A DNA stretch of 64,000 nucleotides from Astragalus membranaceus (lineage: Eukaryota > Streptophyta > Magnoliopsida > Fabales > Fabaceae), in contig CM076849.1 in assembly GCA_039519185.1 (NCBI GenBank), positions 117,136,587 through 117,200,586 on the forward strand. The letters are read 5' to 3'. The position numbers and the translations under genes are program-made. A model generated the notes under the pieces. It was given only the letters and a program-made list of their open reading frames with translations. It was not told the DNA's origin and ran no database searches. Shown piece by piece: positions 55,488-64,000 of this stretch (position 1 is its first letter; every line of letters begins with the position of its first letter).

Positions 55488-56069
55488 CCACTAATGGAAA
55501 AAAGCCTTTTATAACGGTCATTTATATCGGTTAAAAACGGCCTGATATTAAAAGTGACGCGGTGGCAGTTTTGTAATTAAAAGTACAATTTTTATATCGG
55601 TTGCCACTGGAACCGATATAGAAAGTGGAAAAACCATTTTTCATATCGGTTCCCTTGCATAACCGTTATAGAAAGTCTAAATTTTTTGGCTTCCATAACG
55701 GGTCACAAAACCAACCATTATAGAAACCAAAAAAATTAGGCTTTTACGCATCTCTTTCGCGTTGGCTCTCTCTCACTCTCGCGTGTCTTTCCTCACTCTC
55801 AGTATCACTCTCCCCCACCGTTCTCACTCTCAGTATCACTTGAAAAAACGAAGGAGGCGAAGGAGGCGATGGAGGCGAAGGAGGCGAAGGAGGCGATGGC
55901 TTGAAAGAACGAAGGAGGCGAAGGAGGCGAAGGATCCTCCAATCGCTATGGCTTGAAAGAACGAAGGAGGCGATGGCTTGAAAAAACCCTTCAATTGCTG
56001 TTAGGTCCTCCAAACCCTCGAGCCGTTTCCCTCTCCTTCAACCCTCTCCTTCAACCTTCTCCTTCAACC
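55488..56069 (+). mobile_element. CACTA-like element 2 end
   Basis: CACTAATGGAAAAAAG at 55488 is a CACTA-type terminus. Subterminal TATCGGTT/AACCGATA motifs follow, including a 9-bp hairpin (55594-55602 with 55611-55619). GAAGGAGGCGA-type 9-bp repeats lie at 55850-55975. Cut at 56070 by an Athila LTR. The short proline-serine-rich frames are repeat artefacts. Confidence 0.6.
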
Positions 56070-56339
56070 TGATAGCCTCGCATGTGCACGAGTCGTATCG
56101 CGTAATAAAAGAGTTATCGATCCACAGGGAGAGCCTACGTCAATACCAATTTAATTTTTCAAAGTTGACTAACTGAAAAGAAAGTGTTTTTAGAAAGAAT
56201 GAATGTTTTAGTAAAGTCTACTCACTCATGATCATTGTAGACAAAAGAGGAGAAAAGAAAATAAGAGAAGAAAACATAAAGTTTAAATAGCGAGAAATAA
56301 AAGAAAGCGGTAAAGTGCAAAATCATAAATAGCGGAATT

Positions 56340-56800
56340 GTAAATGATAAGAAAGTAAATTGCTTGAAAAGTAAATTGCAAGTAATTTAAATGACTTGGA
56401 AAGTTAAAGAGCAAGGAAAGTAAATGAGCAAGAAAGTAAATGACTTGGAAAATAAAAGTGCAAGAAAGTAAATAACTTGGAAAATAAAGGTGCAAGAAAT
56501 TAAATAGCAAGAAAAGTAAATGACTTGGAAAATAAAGGTGCAAGAAATTAAATAGCAAGAATGTAAATGACTTGGAAAGTAAAAGGGCAAGAAAATAAAT
56601 AGCAAGAATTTAAAGGGCAAGAAAGTAAATGACTTGGAAAATAAAGGTGCAAGAAATTAAATAGCAAGGAAAGTAAATGACTTGGAAAATAAAGGTGCAA
56701 GAAATTAAAGGAGCAAGAAAGTAAATGACTTGGAAAGAAAAAGGGCAAGAAAATAAATAGCAAGAATTTAAAGGGCAAGAAAGTAAATAAACAAGAATCA
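56340..56800. repeat. Degenerate AAATGACTTGGAAA repeats
   Basis: AAGTAAATGACTTGGAAA and AAATAAAGGTGCAAGAAA alternate about ten times with variable spacing. Phe/Leu/Tyr-rich minus-strand ORFs come from the repeat. Confidence 0.85.
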
Positions 56801-57089
56801 TAAAAAGCATGAAGAGTAAATTGAAGTCATGAATCTTTAGAGAGACTTTGTCATTGATTTTCTAACAAAATTCAAGCTTGGTTACAAGTGAGGATCAAGC
56901 CTCTATTTATAGGAAAATATGAGGGGCAAAAAGGTCCAAAAGAGGAAAAAGTGGCAAATCAAGTTGGCCAAGGTAGTCATCAAAAAGCCATCCTCAAGTG
57001 GACAAAGCACATGGTCATCAACAAGTGGGCAAGGCAAAGCCATCAACAAGTGGGCAAAAATATCCATCAACAAGTGGGTACAGCCAATT

Positions 57090-57420
57090 TCGACTGATGC
57101 AGCAGAATTCTGGGAGATGCAGTCGAATTCTGACCTGTTGAGATAGAAGCAGTCCAAATTTGGAAGATGCAGTCGACTTCTGGGGGATGCAGTCGAAATC
57201 TGGAAGATGCAGTCGAATTCTGGGAGATCCAGTCGAATTCTGGGAGATCCAGTCGAATTCTGACCTGCTGAGACATAAGCAGTCGAATTCTGGGAGATGC
57301 AGTCGAAATCTGGATGATGCAGTCGAATTCTGGGAGATCCAGTCGAATTCTGGGAGACAGATGCTGTCAAATTCTAATAGATGTAGTCGAATTCTAACCT
57401 GTTGAGGCATAAGCAGTCGA
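57090..57420. repeat. 20-bp tandem repeat in Athila-2 LTR
   Basis: Unit AGTCGAATTCTGGGAGATSC, about 13 copies. Some units are 30 bp with a CTGACCTGYTGAGACATAAG variant. Direct and contiguous, without spacers. Confidence 0.9.
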
Positions 57421-57549
57421 AATTGCTTCAAAATAAAACCTGAAGATAAAAAATAAACATTTGCAGTAAAATAGATCAAAAATATAATTAAATTACTAAA
57501 AAGACTTAATAAAATAACTATTAAAAAGACTCTAAAAATAGACTTATCA

Positions 57550-57945
57550 AACTCCCCTATGCTTGAACCTTTGCTTGTCCTCAAGCAAAAACAGTGTAAA
57601 TCTTTAGGCCAGTTCTGAAGGAAAATTGTTTTCATATTGAAGCCTTAAGTGAACTGTGGGGCAATCCTAACACTTTGGTTTGAGAGCTACTATTTTGGGC
57701 TTTTTGTGGAACTGAGAGACAATTTTAAAGTATCAGTACTCTAGAGAGGATATCAATGTCATAATAGAACCGGTTCCCCAACATTCTTAAGCTTGGGTCC
57801 TCCATTTACTAAGACCGGGTCTCAAAGGAGGGTCTTTATACGTTGGGTATTCAAGCATTTTTCTTTTCTTTTTTGATTTTATATGCTAACCATTTATTTT
57901 GATATTTAAAATGCACTAACTTTTGCATTTTTGAATTAGTTTTGC

Positions 57946-57977
<32 letters not shown>

Positions 57978-58558
57978 TTTTTTTTTTTTGAATACCCAAA
58001 CTCAGACGTTTTTCTCCAGTAACCGCGCATCTAGTAAATGTCACCAAGAGAACCAGGTTACTAGTTTCTTTTCAGTCCCTCTAATTGTATTAATAACTGA
58101 AAACAGTCTCAATAGTGTGTGTGTGAAAAAGCCCTAGAAGTAGAAATCGAACCATGATACAATTTTGTTGTTCCCAACCAGTCCACCTAATTGCTAATTG
58201 AGAAAATATTTTTGTCCAGAAAAGGCTTATCTAAAACATACTTAGGGTTCACAAAGTTTCGTGATGGAGGGAGCAGATACAACTCAAAGTACAAAAAGAT
58301 AAAAAACTCGGCAAAGCAATAAAGACATTCCTAATAAAAGTAATAAAATACCCCCCCATGCTTGGACTAGGCATTGTCCTCAATGATTTTTTCAAATAAG
58401 ACAAAAGGGGTTAGGAGAGCTCACCTGGCAGTCTGGTTCAGGATACTCGGCCCTGGGTTATTTTATTTTTCAACACATCGAAAAATACATTAAGCCGTGG
58501 GTTGCCTCCCACGCAGTGCTCTTTTAACGTCACTAGCTTGACGGTCAAAAAGAATTTT
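57550..58558 (-). other. Athila-2 3' non-coding region
   Basis: Between pol and LTR. Has an (AT)n run (57946-57972) and the GTGGGTTGCCTCCCACGC block (58498-58516) often seen after Athila pol. No env-like ORF. Confidence 0.75.
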
Positions 58559-60669
58559 TCAATTGGGATCATGTAGAACTAAACTAGTTCCTTTCTCAAT
58601 TGGGTCACCAATTAAATAATTTTTCAACCTTTGACCATTGAATTTAAACGATCCGGTATTCTCGCTCCAGATCTCTACAGACCCGAAGGGGTAAACCTTA
58701 CGGATGTCAAAAGGACCGGACCATCTTGACTTTAATTTTCCCGGAAAAATTTTTAGCCTGGAATTAAACAATAACACCAGGTCACCCTCCTTGAATTCTC
58801 TACGAATGATACGCTTATCATGCCAATTTTTTGTTCTTTCTTTGTAAAGTTTGGCATTCTCATAAGCATCCATTCGCAGTTCTTCCAATTCGTTTAGTTG
58901 GAGTTTTCTTTTTTCTCCGGCTAATTCCATGTTCAGGTTAAGGCGTTTGATTGCCCAGTAAGCTTTGTGCTCTAGTTCTACCGGGAGGTGGCAAGACTTC
59001 CCATAAATTAATTTGAAAGGAGTCATTCCTATGGGAGTCTTGTACGCAGTCCGATAAGCCCAAAGAGCATCATCGAGCTTTACCGACCAGTCCTTTCTTG
59101 AGGTCGAAACAGTTTTTTCTAAAATACTTTTAATTTCTCTGTTCGATACCTCAACCTGACCGCTTGTTTGAGGGTGATAAGGCGTTGCAATTTTGTGCCT
59201 TACTCCAAACTTTTGCAGTAACATTTCAAAATGTTTTGAGATGAAATGGGATCCTCCGTCGCTTATGACAACACGAGGGACCCCGAATCTTGGAAAAATT
59301 ATTTTTTTGAAAAGTTTTATGACTACCTTTGCATCGTTTGTAGGAGAAGAAATGGCTTCGATCCATTTTGACACATAGTCAACGGCTACCAGAATATATT
59401 GGTTTCCAAAAGAAGAAGGAAACGGTCCCATGAAATCGACACCCCAGACGTCGAAAATTTCAACCTCTAAGATATTATTTAAGGGCATTTCATTTCTTTT
59501 TGAAATATTTCCGGTGCGTTGACACTGGTCGCATTTAGAAATGAATTGATGCGTGTCTTTAAAAAGGGACGGCCAATAAAAACCAGATTGTAGAATTTTC
59601 GTAGCAGTTTTTGAAGAACTAGCATGGCCGCCATAGGAAGAAGAATGACAATGGTATAGAATGTTACTTACCTCTTCTTCCGGAATGCATCTTCTGAACA
59701 CCCCATCTGCTCCCCTTTTAAAGAGCAGTGGCTCGTCCCAGTAATACTGTTTAAGATCATGGAAGAATTTCTTCTTCTGCTGATAATTTAAATCTGGGGG
59801 GAGTACTCCTGCTGCAAGGTAGTTTACAAAATCTGCATACCATGGTGCTTCAGTTTTGCCCAATGAGAAGAGTTGATCATCCAAAAATGTATCATTAAGT
59901 GGCAACTCTTCTTCTTTTGTTCCTTGTAGATGGGACAAATGATCAGCCACAACATTTTCAACGCCTTTTTTATCCCTTATTTCAAGATCAAATTCTTGTA
60001 GGAGTAAAACCCATCGGATCAATCTCGGCTTGACATCTTTTTTGTTTAACAAATATTTTATGGCCGAGTGATCAGTAAAAATGATGATTTTTGAACCTAC
60101 CAGATATGATCGAAACTTATCAACGGCAAAAACTACCGCTAATAATTCTTTTTCAGTTGTGGCGTAATTCATTTGTGCCTCGTCTAAGGTCCTGCTTGCA
60201 TAGTATATGGCATGCAATTTTTTTCTTTTCTTTGTCCCAGGACAGCCCCAACTGCATAGTCCCTTGCATCGCACATTATTTCGAATGGAAGATTCCAGTC
60301 TGGTGGCTGTATGATCGGGGCAGTAACTAAAGCCTTTTTCAACCTGTTAAAAGCTTCAAGACAAAGATCGTTAAAAATAAATGCTGCATCCTTAAGGAGC
60401 AGACTTGTCATAGGTTTTGAAATTTTTGAGAAGTCTTTTATGAACCGGCGGTAGAAACCTGCATGCCCTAAAAAGCTTCTCACCTCTTTTACTGTGGTGG
60501 GAGGTAGCATTTTTTCAATCACCTCAATTTTTGCACGATCTACCTCAATACCTCTATGAGAAATTAAGTGCCCTAGGACAATTCCTTCGTTAACCATGAA
60601 ATGACACTTTTCCCAATTTAGAACCAGGTTTACCTTCTCACACCTCTCTAAGACTTTTTCCAGATTGGC
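58559..60669 (-). pseudogene. Athila-2 pol, C-terminal two thirds
   Basis: Minus strand. From 60669: the end of reverse transcriptase (LERCEKVNLVLNWEKCHFMV, VLGHLISHRGIEVD, FLGHAGFYRRFIKDF), the RNase H start (EIMCDARDYAVGAVLGQR), then a frameshift near 60220-60240 into the frame of 60274-58559. That frame holds the rest of RNase H (YYASRTLDEAQ, FTDHSAIKYLL) and integrase (CDQCQRTGN, VDFMGPFPSSF, ISDGGSHF, YHPQTSGQVEVSNREI) to the C-terminus. The N-terminal reverse transcriptase, protease and gag are cut off at 60669 by the tandem-duplication junction. It resembles the Athila pol at 30851 but is clearly a different family. Confidence 0.9.
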
Positions 60670-60733
60670 TAACAAAAAGGATGGGAAAAACTTGACTTTA
60701 TTATATAATATATAATGAATGAGAATAGACGAA

Positions 60734-61538
60734 TTACACATCTCCTTCATCTAAAATCCCAAGTTCTCGCCGAATTTTGTAAAACGGTTCTCTTGCGAGA
60801 GGCTTTGTGAAGATATCTGCTAATTGATTATGCGTATCCACACATGTAACTTTGACATCTCCACCATGGTCGCTTCTTATGGAGGCAATTGTTAGAGATT
60901 TCTCATTTTGGATTTGTTTTGCATATTTCTTGAATGCCTTGAATGCATCACTTTTCTGCACTAAAAAGAATGTCCAAGTATATCTAGAAAAATCGTCAAC
61001 AATAACTAAAGCATACACATTACCTCCGAAGCTTCTTGTTCTTGATGGACCAAATAAGTCCATATGCAACAATTGTAGTGGCCTTGTAGTGGACACCACA
61101 TTCTTAGATTTGAAAGTTGATTTGGTTTGTTTCCCTTTTTGACAAGCATCACAAAGTCTATCTTTGACAAATTTCATCTTAGGCAATCCAATGACAAGAT
61201 CATGCTTCATTAATTTGTTCAAATGCTCCATATGAATATGTGCTATTCTTTTGTGCCAAGTCCATGAATCATTGTTGTTTGCCATGAGACATTTAACCTT
61301 CAAAGATAAATCATCAAGGGATATCATAAAAATATTATTGATTCTTTTACCTTTAAGTTTAACCTAATTTGTGGCTTCATCTTCTATCAAACATTCATCT
61401 TTGGTGAAGTTGATTTTGAAGCCTTTGTCGCAAAGTTGGCTAATACTAAGAAGATTGTGCTTTAGTCCTTCAACATAAAGAACATCTTCAATGGATGTGA
61501 AAGGTGGTGCACCAACTTTGCCTATGCCAAGAATCTTT
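60734..61538 (-). pseudogene. SIRE-like pol fragment, second copy
   Basis: Copy of 50452-51256. A single substitution near 61364 creates an in-frame stop just before the GKRINNIFMI segment, so this copy opens only from 61327. Confidence 0.88.
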
Positions 61539-61903
61539 CCTCTGTCAATTGCACTAATAAAAAACTATTTTTAGTCTTTTCCTAAATAATCCCTTTCTTA
61601 AAATCAAATAAAATATCAATTTTCTTCTTTCTTTTTAATTCACAATAAAAGGGTAAAAATAAATGTTTTCAAAATTAACTTTCGCTTCTACAACTAATTA
61701 GCAGGTAACCTTCCTTAGGAAGAATGTCGTGGGGTGCTAATACCTTTCCCACGCATAACTGACTCCCGAACCCTAATCTGGTCTCAAGGACCCTTATCCA
61801 TTCCAAAAGGGATTTTCCAAGGTTTGCCCAAAAATTAAACGTTGGTGGCGGCTTAATTTTTGAACCTTCGAGGAATCCTCACCCGGATTTTTCGGTCGCT
61901 ACA
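61539..61903 (+). mobile_element. Ogre-1 LTR end, second copy
   Basis: Copy of 51257-51621 carried by the duplication, so this is not a separate Ogre insertion. Confidence 0.92.
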
Positions 61904-62960
61904 CTCCTTTTTAAAGTGCATAATCGATTTTCCCCTTTATTACATAAAGCACATAATCGATTTGCTCCTATACTAAAGTCAAGCTAAGAATCGATTATTC
62001 TCTTCATACATCTAAGCATAAAATCGATTTCCCTCCTATTTTAAAGATGCATAATCGATTTCCTTCCTGTTTTAAAGAAGCAAACAATCGATTCCTTTAT
62101 ACTTGCTTAAAAGACAAAATCGATTACACACCTTATACAAACAGGCACATAATCGATTTTAACTTATCCTTTCGAAGAAATCAATCGATCACACACTTAT
62201 GAGTTATATCCTTTTAAAGACAAGAATCGATTATCATATTTTGGCCATTCAGGCACATAGTCGATTTCATCTTTTCTACAATATATTCAACGGTCATATT
62301 TTTTATGAGCCTATAAATAGAGGCTTCACAATTCACATTTACACACAACGCATTTCACGATAAACGCATCAAACGAAAACAACCCTTTTACATTTTCACT
62401 TCTGCTCTTCACGCACTGTTCGTCCGTCAGAGCTGATCTCTCGCAAGGGTTAGTCGGGATGGGGAAATTTCAAGTTGTAATATCTGCCTACACAAGAGGT
62501 ATTTTGGTCTTTACATTTGTAATTGTTATATTGTTGTGTTTTGTACTAGGGAGTGGGGTATCTCTCTAGGGTTGCTGTTTGTACTAGGAAGTGGGGTATC
62601 TTTCTGGGGGCAACTGGTTGTAACAGGGGTGGGGTATCTCTTGTTATTGTTGTAATAGATTTGAGGGCTCTTCATAGGTGGGGTATCCTAGGAGAAGAGT
62701 GCTTGAGTTTGTAAAGGTTTCCAAGGCACCCGTAAGCCTTGTTGTGTTAGTGGAAAATCTCACAAGGGTGTGAGGACTGGACGTAGGTCACTGGGAGGTG
62801 ACCGAACCAGTATAAATCTGTTGTGTTCTTTATTGCTTTATTTTCTTTTTCCTTTGCTTACATAAACCTGCGCGAAAATTATTCTAAGTCGTTAAAAAGG
62901 GAAGAAGTTTTTAAAATCTCAATTCACCCCACCTCTTGAGACTGAAGCCACTTGGTAACA
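61904..62960 (+). mobile_element. Copia-like LTR part, second copy
   Basis: Copy of 51622-52678, with the ATCGATT array (61923-62266) and TATA box (62312). Confidence 0.88.
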
Positions 62961-63077
62961 ATGGAGGTTTAAGCTATTTCATGTGATTGTGGAGCTTGAT
63001 ACTCAGTTGCTAGAACACATATAACAGCCACATTGCAGTTTTGGAAGCCAAAGAACAAAGGTCTGTTCCGGGTGTTT

Positions 63078-64000
63078 CACTACAAGAAAAATTGGACTTT
63101 TCGGCGGGCAAAATCCGCCGAAAAAGCCAAAATTCCACCGAAATTGTGGACTTTTCGGCGGATTTTTGGCGCCGGTAGCCAGTTCGCAGCAAACGGTTTC
63201 AGGAAGATTATCTGCCGGAAATTCGTGGCGCCGAAAAATCTGCCGGAAATTTTCGGCGGATAATCCGCCGGAAAATCCAAAAAAAAATTCACATAAGTTT
63301 ATCCGCCGGATAGTCCACAAATCCGCCGGAAAGTCTAGAAATCTGCCAGAAAAATGGTTTTTTTTTAGAAAATTAATTATTTTTAAAAAATAAATATTAT
63401 TTTTTTTAAAATCGTTTTATTTAAAAAATTAATACTATTTTATTAATAACTTTAATTAATTATTTTATTAAAAACTTTAATTATTGATAAAAAATAAAAT
63501 TTAATAATTAATTAATTTACTATTTGAAAAAATTAAAATTAGGAATGAAAATTATTAATTAATTTAAATAAATATCCATACAACAAAAAAAATATCCATA
63601 CAATAAAAAAAAGATTCATACAAAAAAATAAAATAATCCAAAGCTATTGGCGTGGCTGCTGGTCTGTGTCATCACCATGATAATAGGTATCATCAGATGC
63701 AAGAAAAGCACTAATCGCATCGATATTAAGATCGATGTGGGGCTGCTGGGGTGACCGCCGCTGGGGGTGCTGGTTTTGCCTGGTGTGGTGACTGCTGCTG
63801 GGGCTGCTGGTATGGCTGAAGTGCATACTGCTGGGAATACTGGGGTGCATACTGCTGCTTAGGCCACTGCTGAAATGCACCACCGTAATGCTGTTGAGGC
63901 TGCTGTGGCAGGTAGGATGGCATATGTGATGAGGATGGCCTCTAGTGCTGAGGATGGGCATGCACTTCCCGTTCATTATGCTCCTACCGCTCGGCAAACT
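63078..64000 (-). mobile_element. CACTA transposon 1, second copy (cut by window end)
   Basis: Starts with CACTACAAGAAAA at 63078. The Gln/Pro-rich exon 4 tail of the TNPA-like gene is at 63644-64000, with the same stops as the first copy. Confidence 0.9.

Larger units (their letters stand above)
56070..57549 (-). mobile_element. Athila-2 3' LTR (minus strand)
   Basis: In its sense it starts TGATAAGTCTATTTTT (at 57549) and ends GAGGCTATCA (at 56070), 1480 bp, preceded by a polypurine-like GGGGAGT. It contains two tandem-repeat tracts. Confidence 0.8.
60670..64000. repeat. Second copy of a 10,282-bp tandem duplication
   Basis: Repeats 50388-53718 at a constant offset of 10,282 (10,281 after a one-base T-run difference near 63360). 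Only two substitutions were found (51072/61364-type C to A, and G to A near 51935/62217). It continues past the window end. Confidence 0.95.

Noticed and set aside
57090..57420. Regular short repeats that might look like a CRISPR array
   Set aside because: Units are contiguous with no unique spacers, lie in a plant LTR and vary in length. The same holds for 43391-44096.
61539..61903. A second independent Ogre insertion
   Set aside because: It is the end of the same Ogre-1 LTR carried by the tandem duplication at constant offset.

Overview
This window is repeat-dense intergenic DNA from a large plant genome, most likely a vicioid or Fabeae legume (pea, vetch, faba bean or Lathyrus type). The evidence is the mix of families: Ogre-type Ty3/gypsy elements with tRNA-Arg primer sites and very long LTRs, Athila-type gypsy elements with tRNA-Asp primer sites, a Tekay-type chromovirus, SIRE/Maximus-type Ty1/copia, L1-type LINEs and CACTA transposons. 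I see no host protein gene, rRNA gene, functional tRNA gene or CRISPR array. The species assignment is inference.

The layout is a deep nest. From outside in: a minus-strand gypsy LTR (1-617) holds a 5'-truncated LINE (635-1944). The LINE holds an LTR (from 1945), which holds a copia-like LTR (from 2537). That LTR is split by Ogre-1 (2984-51621, TSD CTCCT). Ogre-1 carries four later insertions: a minus-strand LTR in gag (7291 to about 8930); an ORF1-only LINE in its 3' region (10984-21947), itself split by an intact young Tekay element (12065-20879, TSD TTTGA); a coding-deficient Ogre-2 in its 3' LTR (23270-47093, TSD AGGGT); and a SIRE-like copia remnant (48847-51256). Ogre-2 contains a three-LTR Athila composite (25975-37092, TSD AGGGT) and a palindromic tRNA-like foldback (39380-39859).

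Right of Ogre-1 the copia-like LTR resumes. It is followed by a CACTA element with a four-exon broken TNPA-like gene, a second CACTA end, and a minus-strand Athila (56070-60669). The block 50388-60669 (10,282 bp) is then repeated in tandem from 60670 to beyond the window end, nearly unchanged.

The only complete autonomous-looking element is the Tekay chromovirus: two LTRs of 2118 bp, a primer site, one intact gag-pol-chromodomain ORF and a polypurine tract. The Athila pol is open but its gag has two in-frame amber codons.

The most interesting signal is not a protein. Several LTRs carry short arrays of hairpins in which the loop sequence is conserved while the stem changes from copy to copy and stays complementary. 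I see this in the Tekay LTR, the minus-strand LTR at 7.9-8.3 kb, and both Ogre families. Separately, the Ogre-2 LTR and a copia-like LTR share a promoter module: an array of ATCGATT cores spaced about 32 bp apart ending just upstream of the same TATA box.
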